64,000 nt of DNA, taken from an uncultured Scytonema sp. (GTDB taxonomy: Bacteria > Cyanobacteriota > Cyanobacteriia > Cyanobacteriales > Nostocaceae). Both the position numbers and the translations under genes were made by a program. Below are positions 9,971 to 20,367 of this stretch, in pieces (position 1 is the first letter of the stretch; every line of letters starts with the position of its first letter). The notes beneath the pieces are model-generated. The model worked only from the letters and a program-made list of their open reading frames with translations, did no database searches and was not told where the DNA came from. The stretch is from the NCBI GenBank assembly GCA_937873135.1, contig CALMVQ010000362.1, forward strand, positions 1-64,000, given 5' to 3'.

Positions 9971-12661
9971 ATGTCTTTTGGCTCTATGCGTTTGTACTGG
10001 TTGCAAAGTCTAGGAATTGCGATTGGGAGTGCGATCGCCTTATATACAAATAGCTCGATTGCCCAAATCACTCCAGATCGCACTCTGCCAAATAGTTCCA
10101 ACGTGAGATTAGAGGGCAACACGAGAATTATTTCCGGCGGAACGACAAGAGGCGCTAATCTGTTCCACAGTTTTTCCGAGTTCTCTGTTCCCAGTGGCTC
10201 AACAGCTTTGTTCAATAATGCACTGGATATTCAAAACATTATTAGTCGAGTCACAGGAAAGTCTGCCTCTGAGATTGATGGTTTAATCAAATCTAACGGC
10301 ACAGCCAATCTGTTTCTGATTAATCCGTCGGGGATTATTTTTGGTAAAGATGCTAGTTTGAACATCGGCGGTTCCTTTGTTGCCACAACAGCCAATGCCA
10401 TTGGGTTTGGCAATTTTGGATTTTTCAGCGCCTCGAATCCAGAAGCACCTTCACCTTTGTTAACAGTAAATCCAAATGCCTTATTATTCAATCAAATTGC
10501 AGTAGCACCGATTCAAAATAACTCAACTGCACCAGCAGGAGTAGATCCTGCTGGATTTAATGCAATAGGTCTACGTGTGCCTGATGGTCATAGTTTGCTA
10601 CTGATTGGTGGTAATGTCAATATAGATGGCGGGCAACTGAATGCTTATGGTGGTCGAGTTAAGTTAGGAGGATTGGCAGCCCCAGGAACTGTGGGGCTAG
10701 ATGTGGATGGCAACAATTTGAGTTTGGGCTTTCCTGCTTCTAGTACACGAGCAGATATATCTTTGACTAATAGCGCTGCTGTATATGTAGAAGCGAATGG
10801 TGGTGGTAGTATTGCAGTCAATGCTCGCAATTTAGAAGTTTCGGGCGGAAGCCTACTGAGTGCTGGTATTGGGCAACGCTTAGGATCAGTAGGTAGTCAG
10901 GCGGGAGATATTATGCTCAATGCCACAGGGGAAATAAAAGTTGTAGGGAGCGGTGTTTTCAATGATGTGGAACCGCAAGCAATCGGCAACGGGGGAAACA
11001 TTAATATCTCCTCTGGTTCGTTTTCCCTAACTAATGGTTCTCAACTTTCTGCCAGTACCTTTGGACAAGGGAATGGGGGCAGCGTGAAGATTGATGCTAC
11101 GGGATCTGTGACCGTTGACAACAGCATTGTCAGAAGTAATGTAGGTGAACTTATCATTATATCTGAAGGACTTGGATTCTTATTCCCAGGGGTGGGCAAC
11201 AGTGGTGGCATTAGCATCGACACTGGATCACTCACCGTTGCTAATTCTTCTGAACTTAATTCCAGCAATGTTTTCGGAATGGGTAGGGCGGGCGATATTA
11301 CCATCAAAGCCCGCGATTTAGTTCTATTTAATAATGGGTTTGCATTTAGCAGATTGGAAAAAGGAGGGAGAGGTAGGGCTGGCGATATTCACATTACCAC
11401 AGATGGGTCTGTCTTAGTGACGGGTATCCCTTCAAATGTTGCCGATGAAAATATGGGTCAACTGGTGTCCGCCACTTTTGGAGAGGGGGATGCGGGCAAT
11501 ATAATTATCACAGCTGGTAAGAACGTCTCGTTTGATGGTAGAGGCAGTGATATATTCACTCTTGTGGCTTTCGACAGGGGGGTGGGCAATGCGGGTAACA
11601 TCATTATCAACAGCAAATCCCTCTCGGTTCTTAATGGTGCTCGATTGACTTCTAACACAGAAAACCAGGGAAATGCAGGCAATATCAATATTACTGCCCA
11701 CGATACTATTAAAGTGGATGGGATGAGCAATGGTCCTCCCAGTCAAATAGCTACCGGTGTAAACCCTGGAGCTAGGGGTAATGGAGGGTTGATTAATCTC
11801 AACACTGAGGCTCTTTCGATCACCAATGGTGCTGTTGTGAATGCTAACAATCGTGGAATTGGTGCGGCTGGTAACGTGGAGGTGAAAGCTGGCTCTATTC
11901 GTCTGGACAAAAAAGCCAATATTGGCGCTGATACTACAGCAGGGCAGGGAAATATCAACCTGAACGCTCGTGATTTTTTGCTGTTGCGTCGTGGTAGCAC
12001 GATTACAACCAGTGCCACTGGCACAGCTACAGGGGGCAATATTACTATTAATACTAACAATCTAGTTGCTATCCCAGAGGAAAATAGTGATATCAGAGCC
12101 AATGCACTTGAAAACTTTGGAGGTCGCATAAGCATCAATGCTGTAGGTATCTTTGGTATTCAGTTTCGACAACAAGACACACCATTCAGCGACATTACGG
12201 CTAGTTCTGCCCTTGGTCCACAATTCAGTGGTACAGTAACTATTAGCACACCTGAGGTCGATCCTGTTCGGGGATTAGTACAGCTGCCCACGGTTCCAGT
12301 AAATATCCCTGGATTAGTTGCCTCTAACTGTGCTACTTTTGACACAGGAGGCAGTAGCTTTACCGTCACCGGGCGCGGTGGACTACCCATCAGTCCTACT
12401 GAGCCGTTACAAGATTCAGGTACTCTATCAGCTTGGGTGAGGTTAAAAACACAACCAGAAAACTCAGCCTATACAAATACTCAGCCACAACCAACAGCAA
12501 TTTCAAATACTACTAAAGTTGCTAAAGCGGCAACTCCAATTGTAGCAGCTACTGGTTGGGTCAAAGATCGTAATGGAAACATACAGTTAGTCGCACAAGT
12601 GCCTCAAGTCAATCCTGAGATCCCTTGGCCAACACCTGCAACATGTCCTGTTTCTCAGTAA
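9971..12661 (+). CDS. Filamentous-haemagglutinin/two-partner-secretion domain exoprotein
   Basis: 896 aa; N-term signal then ITPDRTLPNSSNVRLEGNTRIISGGTTRGANLFHSFSEFSVPSGSTALFNN, NPSGIIFG; beta-helix repeats. Confidence 0.92.
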   Translation: MSFGSMRLYWLQSLGIAIGSAIALYTNSSIAQITPDRTLPNSSNVRLEGNTRIISGGTTRGANLFHSFSEFSVPSGSTALFNNALDIQNIISRVTGKSASEIDGLIKSNGTANLFLINPSGIIFGKDASLNIGGSFVATTANAIGFGNFGFFSASNPEAPSPLLTVNPNALLFNQIAVAPIQNNSTAPAGVDPAGFNAIGLRVPDGHSLLLIGGNVNIDGGQLNAYGGRVKLGGLAAPGTVGLDVDGNNLSLGFPASSTRADISLTNSAAVYVEANGGGSIAVNARNLEVSGGSLLSAGIGQRLGSVGSQAGDIMLNATGEIKVVGSGVFNDVEPQAIGNGGNINISSGSFSLTNGSQLSASTFGQGNGGSVKIDATGSVTVDNSIVRSNVGELIIISEGLGFLFPGVGNSGGISIDTGSLTVANSSELNSSNVFGMGRAGDITIKARDLVLFNNGFAFSRLEKGGRGRAGDIHITTDGSVLVTGIPSNVADENMGQLVSATFGEGDAGNIIITAGKNVSFDGRGSDIFTLVAFDRGVGNAGNIIINSKSLSVLNGARLTSNTENQGNAGNINITAHDTIKVDGMSNGPPSQIATGVNPGARGNGGLINLNTEALSITNGAVVNANNRGIGAAGNVEVKAGSIRLDKKANIGADTTAGQGNINLNARDFLLLRRGSTITTSATGTATGGNITINTNNLVAIPEENSDIRANALENFGGRISINAVGIFGIQFRQQDTPFSDITASSALGPQFSGTVTISTPEVDPVRGLVQLPTVPVNIPGLVASNCATFDTGGSSFTVTGRGGLPISPTEPLQDSGTLSAWVRLKTQPENSAYTNTQPQPTAISNTTKVAKAATPIVAATGWVKDRNGNIQLVAQVPQVNPEIPWPTPATCPVSQ

Positions 12662-12671
12662 GGTGTGAATT

Positions 12672-15398
12672 ATGCGAAAACTTCAGATGATTAAGCTTGT
12701 AGCTAGTACAAGGAGTCAGAAGTCAGGAGTCAGAAGTCAGGAGAAAAAATACATATATAAACTAGGTTTTACCCTGTTTCTAACTGTCTGGTTATTTCTG
12801 TCGCGCTGTGCTAGATTTAGTTTGAGAAATGTCATCTTGTTTACTCTGGCAAGTTTATTAACTATTATCCCCAGCACATTCGCTAAACAACTAGAAAACT
12901 CCCCGAGCAAAATTTCCGCCCAAACCATCCAATCCCCAGTTACTACACCACAGCAACTTCTTGAGCAAGGAGAAGCACTTTATCAAGCAGGACGCTTTAG
13001 CGAAGCAGCAACTATTCTACAACAAGCTGTCCGTACTTATCAACGAGAAAGTAACAACCTTGCACAAGCCGCTGCACTCGCTAACCTCTCCCTTATCTAC
13101 CAGCAACTTGACTTGTGGAAAGAAGCCTATGCAGCTATTAACAGTAGCTTGAAGTTACTTGGCTGGGATGATGCAAATCAAAAGTTAAATGTCAACCATC
13201 CAAAGTCCGAATTATTGTCAATTCTCGCACAAACTCTCAATATTCAGGGGGGATTGCAACTGGCACAGGGACAAGCTGATGTATCTTTGAAAACATCACA
13301 GCAAGCAGAGCAAATTTGGCAGAAATTGGGTGACAGTGCCGGAGTAACGCGCAGCCGAATTAACTCTGCACAAGCTTTACGAGTTTCTGGTTTTGATCGT
13401 CGTAGCTTCGCGATCTTGAATGAAGTCTCTCAACAGTTGCTTTCCTCACCTGACTCACTTGTAAAAGTCACGGCTTTGCGTGCTCTTGGAAATACCCAGC
13501 AACAATTCGGGTACTTAGAGAACTCCAGAAAAAATTTAAACCTCAGCTTACAAATTGCCCAACGTCTACAAATGGCGCAAGAAATTAGCCTGAGCGAATT
13601 GTCTCTTGGTAATACTGCTAGAGCATTAGGTAATATAGAAGATGCTATAACTGATTATAAAAATGCTGCTACAGGGCCAAACCCACTCACCAAAGTACAA
13701 GCTCAAATCAATCAGCTCAGCTTACTAATCGAGAACGAACACCTAGCAGAAGCAAAAACATTAATACCCACAATCCAGGCTGAACTCGCTAATTTACCTA
13801 CAAATCAAGCTGGTATTTATGCCAGGATCAATTTTGCTCGCACTTTAACCAAAATTGGGAGCAAGAAAGACATTGCAGAAATTCTGGCAACCAGTGTTCA
13901 ACAAGCCAAAACAATAGGCGATCGACGTGCAGAATCCTATGCGCTAGGCAGCTTGGGAGAAGTTTACGAGCAAAACAATCAGTGGCTTGAAGCGCAGGAT
14001 TTGACGCAGCAAGCATTGTTTCTCGCTCAAAAAATCGATGCCTCAGATATAGCTTATCGTTGGGAGTGGCAGTTAGGACGCTTGCTCAAAGCACGAGGAG
14101 ATATTCAGTCAGCTATATCTGCTTATGATGCGGCAGTCACAAGGCTTCAGTCTCTTCGCCGCGATTTGGTGGCAGTTAACCGAGAAGTACAGTTTAATTT
14201 TCGTGATAGAGTAGAACCCATTTATCGGGAGTCTGTAGAGTTACTTTTACAACAGAAAGGACAAGAAAAGCCCGATTTAGACAAAGTACGTCAGCGAATA
14301 GAAGCCTTGCAAGTAGCAGAACTCGACAACTTTTTCCGAGAAGCTTGCTTGAGTAACCAATTTGTGGTAGTAGACAAAGTAGTAGACAGTGACAACCCAA
14401 ACACTGCTATTTTTTACCCGATTATTCTCGATAACCATTTAGAAGTTATTCTCAAACTTCCCAACCAACAGTTGATGCATAAAACTTTTACAGTCAACCG
14501 TCAGGAAGTCGAGCAAGTCATTACAAAAATGCAACAGACGATAGTCGAACCCGACGCTAATCAGAAATTTCAAGTCGTTTCTCAACAGCTTTATAACTGG
14601 TTAATTAAACCAGTTGAAGGTGATCTCAAAAAGAGTCAAGTAAATACTCTAGTCTTTATCCCAGACGGGTTGTTGAAAAATATTCCGATGTCTGCATTGT
14701 ATGATGGCAAAGAGTATTTAGTCCAAAATTACGCTGTAGCTGTTAGCCCTGGACTGCAACTATTTACTCCCAAACCTCTAGCACAGAAAAAATTAAGTGT
14801 CCTAGCAGGAGGACTATCGCTACCGCCCAGAAATGAAATGTTTGCACCGCTTCCCAACGTTAAGGTTGAACTGGAATCAATTCAGCAATCGGGTATATCG
14901 ACAACTACATTATTGGATGAAAAATTTAGAAGTATGACTTTAGAAAAAGCCATCAACGCTCAACCTTTTAAAGTTGTTCACCTGGCAACTCACGGGCAAT
15001 TTAGCTCTAAAGCGAAAGACACTTTCATCCTAGCAGCCGATGGACGCATCAATGTAAGTGAATTCGATAGTTTGCTCAAAAGTAGAGAGCAAAAACGAAC
15101 AGAGCCAATTGAATTACTTGTTTTGAGTGCTTGCCAAACAGCAGCAGGAGATAACCGTGCGGCATTGGGATTAGCAGGAGTTGCCCTGCGTGCCGGAGCG
15201 CGGAGTACTTTAGCGTCCCTGTGGCAAATTGGCGATAACTCTACAGCCAAGTTTGTTGAGGAATTCTACCACCAGTTAACAGATGGTAAAAGTACGGCAG
15301 TAGCTTTACGCGAGGCTCAATTAAAACTGCTCAAAATGAATGAATACAACCGTCCATTGTACTGGGCACCCTACGTCCTAGTTGGTAATTGGTTGTAG
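12672..15398 (+). CDS. TPR-repeat CHAT-domain protein
   Basis: 908 aa; TPR repeats, then VVHLATHGQF and LLVLSACQTAAGDNRAALGLAGVALRAGARSTLASLWQIGD (CHAT His/Cys motifs). Confidence 0.93.
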   Translation: MRKLQMIKLVASTRSQKSGVRSQEKKYIYKLGFTLFLTVWLFLSRCARFSLRNVILFTLASLLTIIPSTFAKQLENSPSKISAQTIQSPVTTPQQLLEQGEALYQAGRFSEAATILQQAVRTYQRESNNLAQAAALANLSLIYQQLDLWKEAYAAINSSLKLLGWDDANQKLNVNHPKSELLSILAQTLNIQGGLQLAQGQADVSLKTSQQAEQIWQKLGDSAGVTRSRINSAQALRVSGFDRRSFAILNEVSQQLLSSPDSLVKVTALRALGNTQQQFGYLENSRKNLNLSLQIAQRLQMAQEISLSELSLGNTARALGNIEDAITDYKNAATGPNPLTKVQAQINQLSLLIENEHLAEAKTLIPTIQAELANLPTNQAGIYARINFARTLTKIGSKKDIAEILATSVQQAKTIGDRRAESYALGSLGEVYEQNNQWLEAQDLTQQALFLAQKIDASDIAYRWEWQLGRLLKARGDIQSAISAYDAAVTRLQSLRRDLVAVNREVQFNFRDRVEPIYRESVELLLQQKGQEKPDLDKVRQRIEALQVAELDNFFREACLSNQFVVVDKVVDSDNPNTAIFYPIILDNHLEVILKLPNQQLMHKTFTVNRQEVEQVITKMQQTIVEPDANQKFQVVSQQLYNWLIKPVEGDLKKSQVNTLVFIPDGLLKNIPMSALYDGKEYLVQNYAVAVSPGLQLFTPKPLAQKKLSVLAGGLSLPPRNEMFAPLPNVKVELESIQQSGISTTTLLDEKFRSMTLEKAINAQPFKVVHLATHGQFSSKAKDTFILAADGRINVSEFDSLLKSREQKRTEPIELLVLSACQTAAGDNRAALGLAGVALRAGARSTLASLWQIGDNSTAKFVEEFYHQLTDGKSTAVALREAQLKLLKMNEYNRPLYWAPYVLVGNWL

Positions 15399-15460
15399 TA
15401 GGGGCGAACGGCTGAGAGCCCTTACGGCTTGCCCTTACTACTCGCCCCTACTGTTCACCC

Positions 15461-16348
15461 TTACTGGCGGTTTGGTGAATTTACTAAAGGAGCCATAGCA
15501 ATATTACCCAAATTGACAGATTGCAATAAACTTTGCCAATCTTCTTGAATAGATGCATCATTAGAATTAGAAAGGCGTATTTGTGCCAGCATAGTTAAAG
15601 CGTCAAACCAAATACCTTCTTTCGCATAGATTACAATCTTTTTTTGGGGATCTGCTGCTGCCAATTGCTGCATTACACGAGAATCTAAATTGACTCTTTG
15701 AATGTCTCCTTCTACGTACACGGGAACACTTGCTGTCTGTTGGCAGTGGACTTTTAAATACCAGTGATATGTTTTACCTACTTCTAAGGGTGTCACAGTA
15801 TTAGGGAGAGGAATACCAATGACACCGGGCTTTGGCGGTAGGGCGATCGCATTTCTATAAATATCCTTTCCCATACTATTCTGCACGATAAATTCACTGC
15901 TTAGGTTAGCCAAATCTTGAGTGTAGGGAACGTAAAACCAAAATGTTGGTCGTTCAGATGTGGTTGACGCCCCTACAATCCCGATCATTGATTCGTCTGT
16001 TTGTTTGCCAACCTTTTGTACCCCTTGCAATGGTACTAAGGCAGTGAGTGCAGTTGAAACCGCAGGACAATTATCTCGGCTACCCATTCCTGCCCTACGC
16101 CCAGATATAGGACTTAACTGAGGCGGTATTTTTGGTAAAACAAAAATTGGTCGAGAGGTACTTTGTTGAGATACACCTCCGCTTGCTTGTGCAGGCTGCT
16201 TAATAGTTCTTGGTTGTTGAGTTTGGGCTGTTACTTGTGCGGGATGTTGGATGGGGAAGCTCAAAATTAGAGCAATTGTTGAAATCCATTTGATTGACAA
16301 GGTACGGTTTCTACTTATGGCTATCTTCATCATCAGGGGGCATTGCAT
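15461..16348 (-). CDS. DUF928 domain protein
   Basis: 295 aa; signal peptide; CPAVSTALTALVPL, PTFWFYVPYT, PLEVGKTYHWYLKVHC motifs. Confidence 0.85.
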   Translation of the reverse strand: MQCPLMMKIAISRNRTLSIKWISTIALILSFPIQHPAQVTAQTQQPRTIKQPAQASGGVSQQSTSRPIFVLPKIPPQLSPISGRRAGMGSRDNCPAVSTALTALVPLQGVQKVGKQTDESMIGIVGASTTSERPTFWFYVPYTQDLANLSSEFIVQNSMGKDIYRNAIALPPKPGVIGIPLPNTVTPLEVGKTYHWYLKVHCQQTASVPVYVEGDIQRVNLDSRVMQQLAAADPQKKIVIYAKEGIWFDALTMLAQIRLSNSNDASIQEDWQSLLQSVNLGNIAMAPLVNSPNRQ

Positions 16349-16359
16349 AATCAGGTATG

Positions 16360-16747
16360 AATAAAGGGTGTTTAAACATCAACTGTCCGCATTGTGGCTC
16401 CACACATATCCGTAAAAATCGAATGAAAAGAGGTAAACATAATCACAACAGATGTGATTGTCGTCACTAATTTATTTAGGATTATGAGCGATTTAAAACA
16501 GAAAGCAACGAGAAGACAGCAGGAGTGCCTTTGTCTGTATGTCAATGGCATGGATGTTTTAAAAGTCGAAACGGGTTAAAAATCATGCGAGTCGTGGAAC
16601 CGTAATACGTATCATCGCAATATAAATAAAAGTCTGTCCTGTTTGTCAGGTGATGAACTCAACTCATCCGTTTTTCAGGACTCCTTTACTTTATGGGGCA
16701 AGAGTATATACATCAATGAGGATAAGTTAAGGAAAGTTATGGATCTA
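16360..16747 (+). repeat. IS1-family remnant, copy B of long direct repeat
   Basis: Aligns with 9430-9827 over nearly its whole length; differs by substitutions and a 10-bp deletion (catgg-gctttaaagg-atg). Confidence 0.8.
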
Positions 16748-17166
16748 GTTAAGTTGAATTTGTTTGAGAAGTTACAACATTATCTTTCAAGATTTTTTGC
16801 AATTCTTTAACTGCGTTGCTAGTGGAACCGAGTTGTAAAGTGGATTGGGTTGGTTGATTTGAGACGCCGTTTGCATTTTGAATGCCTCTAATTTCTTTGT
16901 GTTCTGAATTAAACTTCAATTAGAGGATGAGGCATTTCGGATCGCGAGGGTACTCTTTTAGGATATTTTCAGGAGGAAGTAATTCAGTCATGCTGCTATG
17001 CTCCCACACGCTATATCGTGGGATTAAAATAAGGACGCTTTATATAAGTGTGTTAAGCAAAAAAACAATGGATGAAATTATGGAGGAACTTATAGTTGAG
17101 TGGCTTAGAAAAATAGAAAGTATTCCGCCTAACATAATTAAAGAGGACTAAAAAGAGGTTACATAT

Positions 17167-17784
17167 ATGACTCAAGCCCCACCAAAACTAGTAACCTTTG
17201 ACGAGTTCATTGCTTGGCATCCAGATAATGTACAAGCTCGATATGAATTGCATAATGGAGTAATTATTGAGATGCCTCCACCCACGGGCGATCATGAAGA
17301 AGTTATAGGTTTTTTAGCTGCACAGCTAACACTTGAATTTACGCGGTTACGGCTGCCTTACTTTATACCAAAAACCGCGTTTGTCAGAATGCCTGAAAAT
17401 AAATCGGGGTATGAACCAGATATAGTGATAATTAATCGCCAGAATCTTGTAAATGAACCATTATGGAAAAAGGAATCAACTCTTACCCAAGGGGCATCAA
17501 TTCCGTTGGCGGTTGAAGTTGTTAGTGCCAGCTGGCGTGATGATTATGCTCATAAACTTATAGATTATGAAGCTTTGGGTATTCCTGAGTACTGGATTGT
17601 GGACTACTTAGCTCTAGGTGGTAGACGGTTCATTGGAAATCCCAAACAACCAACTATCTCGATTTACTCTTTGGTTGAGGATGAATACCAGCTAAATCAG
17701 TTTCGATTTAATGACTACATCCAGTCACCCATATTCTCAGAGCTCACCTTAGCTGCTCAACAGATTTTTCAAGCTGGAACTTGA
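17167..17784 (+). CDS. Uma2-family (DUF820) PD-(D/E)XK nuclease
   Basis: 205 aa; TFDEFIAWHPDNVQARYELHNGVIIEM, YEPDIVII, LAVEVVS, GIPEYWIVDY. Confidence 0.9.
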   Translation: MTQAPPKLVTFDEFIAWHPDNVQARYELHNGVIIEMPPPTGDHEEVIGFLAAQLTLEFTRLRLPYFIPKTAFVRMPENKSGYEPDIVIINRQNLVNEPLWKKESTLTQGASIPLAVEVVSASWRDDYAHKLIDYEALGIPEYWIVDYLALGGRRFIGNPKQPTISIYSLVEDEYQLNQFRFNDYIQSPIFSELTLAAQQIFQAGT

Positions 17785-17868
17785 CATTGATTGGTATAGC
17801 CTTCACACGAGTTTGATAGTGGATATGCCGTAAGTTAATCACCAAGAAGGAGGAAAAATTGATCATCC

Positions 17869-18297
17869 TTACCCGCAGCGCTCATCCAGATATTTTAGGA
17901 AAGAATTAACACCCAGCAGTTGGATGCCATAGGCTACCATGATTGTCCTCAACGCATCATCAGCACGAAAATCATCATCCCCAGTCACAATCATCTCTGC
18001 TTCGCCATCAATAGCCGTAGCAAGCACAGGTAAATCTTTGAAATCTCGACAATTAGGAGGAACCGTTTCCAACTCAACCCATATTGCTCGATGCTGCAAC
18101 TGATATTCAAGGCGGATAGCTTGACTTGCGTCAATTCGTTCTCTTAAGCGGGGGCGATTCCAGACTAGATGGAGTTCTTCCATGAGGGGTTGGCTCATCA
18201 CCAACTGAAATTTGTCCTCAGTGAATGCTTCTAAAACAGGCAATGTAACTCGCCCTTTCAGTAAAATGCGAATCCAAATGTTAGTGTCGATAAACAC
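17869..18297 (-). CDS. PIN-domain putative toxin
   Basis: 142 aa; FIDTNIWIR and DLPVLATAIDGEAEMIVTGDDDF PIN motifs; GTG start lies at a chimeric junction. Confidence 0.8.
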   Translation of the reverse strand: MFIDTNIWIRILLKGRVTLPVLEAFTEDKFQLVMSQPLMEELHLVWNRPRLRERIDASQAIRLEYQLQHRAIWVELETVPPNCRDFKDLPVLATAIDGEAEMIVTGDDDFRADDALRTIMVAYGIQLLGVNSFLKYLDERCG

Positions 18298-18306
18298 CGA
18301 ATCAGC

Positions 18307-18495
18307 TTTGTTGCGGCAACGGCGGTTTTTGATGACCCAAACCGCATTGATGAGGACAGCACAAAGCCAGAGTATGGCGAGGTACGGACGAAAACAATAG
18401 GGCTGATTGAAGGCGAATTAATCATTGTGGTTATCCACACTGACACCAGAGCAGAAACGGCGGATTATTTCAGCAAGGAGGGCAAGGAAAAATGA
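18307..18495 (+). pseudogene. BrnT-like toxin, 5'-truncated
   Basis: Manual translation FVAATAVFDDPNRIDEDSTKPEYGEVRTKTIGLIEGELIIVVIHTDTRAETADYFSKEGKEK*; stop overlaps next start as ATGA. Confidence 0.75.
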
Positions 18496-18917
18496 GCGAG
18501 AAAAATACTATCACAGTTGAACGCCTTTCCGATGGGCGTGTTGTTCAGGTGATGCCTGATGGCTCAAAGCGCCTTTTGCCGGATGAAACCGATTGGGTAC
18601 GGCTCCGTGCAATGACCGAGTCAGAAATCGAAGCGGCCGCCGTGGAAGACCTTGACAATCCGCCTCTGACTGACGAGGAACTGAAGAAATTCAGGCGCGT
18701 TCCTGACCTCAAGGAAATTCGGCAAAAGCTTCACATGACACAGGAGCAGTTCGCAACGAAATTCCATGTTCCTTTGGGCACGTTACGGGATTGGGAGCAA
18801 GGGGCTAAATATCCCGATACGGCAACTCGGTCGTATCTCCGTGTTATAGAGAAAGTTTCATCCTTTCTCTTTAGCTTACTTAGCAGCAACAGCTTTGACA
18901 AAAAAGGCAGACGGTAA
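18492..18917 (+). CDS. HTH (XRE-like) BrnA-type antitoxin, C-terminus apparently replaced
   Basis: 141 aa; IRQKLHMTQEQFATKFHVPLGTLRDWEQGAKYPDTATRSYLRVI; last ~20 aa derive from a dispersed repeat. Confidence 0.75.
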   Translation: MSEKNTITVERLSDGRVVQVMPDGSKRLLPDETDWVRLRAMTESEIEAAAVEDLDNPPLTDEELKKFRRVPDLKEIRQKLHMTQEQFATKFHVPLGTLRDWEQGAKYPDTATRSYLRVIEKVSSFLFSLLSSNSFDKKGRR

Positions 18918-19400
18918 ATATCAACCAAAAAATGAAGAACCCTAATCAATTTATATACAGGGTTTATGGAAATGGTATTACAAATGAAAAATGATAAACG
19001 AAACTAAGCAACTCTATGCAAACAATCGGCGACACCAGAACGCCATGTAAATTCAAAAAGTTTTCCGTGAAGAATGAATTCACTGTTGGCTCATCGGCAA
19101 GATAGTAGATAAAAAAATATTTGTATCATAAAGATATCTCATTCGTTACACTTCTGATGAAGAGTGGCCAAAGAAGTAAGAATTGCTTCTTTCTGATCCT
19201 TTAAAAAGCCTTATTAATCGGCTGCAATGTTCTTAGATTACAGACGATTTTTATATGGAATTATATGATAGTGCGTTAAATCCAGTTAACACACTACCAA
19301 GTATAGCATTTTGTCCCTGAAGCGAGTTTTACATTCAAAATAAGAATCCTTTGTGGAAAGAGAAGCGCTACTTACAAGAGTTACATCGGCGTTCTGCTGA

Positions 19401-19718
19401 CTACAGTACTTCTGACTCTTCTTGTCCATGATAGTAGTCTTGAACACATTTACTAGTCGCTGCTAGCATTGCGTCGTGACCTTCAGGACTTAGCTGTGGG
19501 AACGCTGACCTGACGCTACTGAGATAATTTTTAAAATCGCTGTTACCGGGATTGAATAACTCTTGCCCGATTATGAGTGCAGCATAAGTTTCAGACATCT
19601 TAGTGCTAAATCCGTGGTCGGTGAATCCATCGATGATGTAGCGATATAGCCAGTTAGCATCAGGATCGTTTTCAATCAATTTAGAAGCGGCAGCCATGAA
19701 GTCATGGTATTCAGTCAT
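19401..19718 (-). CDS. Hypothetical protein
   Basis: 105 aa coherent ORF with charged, globular-looking composition. Confidence 0.45.
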   Translation of the reverse strand: MTEYHDFMAAASKLIENDPDANWLYRYIIDGFTDHGFSTKMSETYAALIIGQELFNPGNSDFKNYLSSVRSAFPQLSPEGHDAMLAATSKCVQDYYHGQEESEVL

Positions 19719-20367
19719 TAGGTTTACTCCAATGGTAGTGTTGACTTTGCGAAGTTAACCACTCTTCAGTTAAGCACACAAAACACAGATAAGGTTCCAA
19801 TTTCATAGAATTATAAACTTTCACTCTTGTTTCTGAGTCAGTTTGGAATTTGGATAAAGAAGCCAAAGAATCTTTCAGTTTACTGTGGTGGAGGATGTTC
19901 TCTATTTTTCGGTATTCTTTATCCTAGAAGTTATCGGTTTTCTGTATTCGGTGTGACTTAGCTGCGAGCGCGCTTAGCTTATTGCGGATTATTCTCAGGG
20001 TGATTCAAAAAATCACCAAAAGGCTAGGTGTATAAAATCCGCAGGCTTCCCACGCTCAAACAAAAGGGGTGGTTGAATTGGCGATCGCTGAGTTACAAGG
20101 GCCGAGGTATTGAAACTATTTTTCTCTGCCAAGATGGTCAAATTCGCGGTCACCTCCAAGGGCAATTATCCCACCAACCCAACGATTCGCTTCGCTCAAT
20201 ATCGTATGATTGAAACCTCCTTTTGCATGGCACTGATACAGAAATTTGCGCTCGGTATTGATTGAAAAAAGTCATTGTTTCCGAAACAGTCACACATGCA
20301 ATTGTATTTAACTATTGTACCCAAGCATTGGTGGAAGCAAGACTTTCACTGTTTAAGAGTAAAACAA

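Noticed and set aside
10231-12390. Antisense ORFs 10231-10491, 10645-10830, 11041-11307, 11432-11746, 11743-12138, 12160-12390
   Set aside because: Shadow frames opposite a well-supported, compositionally biased exoprotein gene; no recognisable motifs.
9430-16747. Active composite IS1 transposon
   Set aside because: Both IS1 copies are decayed remnants without an intact transposase; only a repeat-bounded segment can be claimed.
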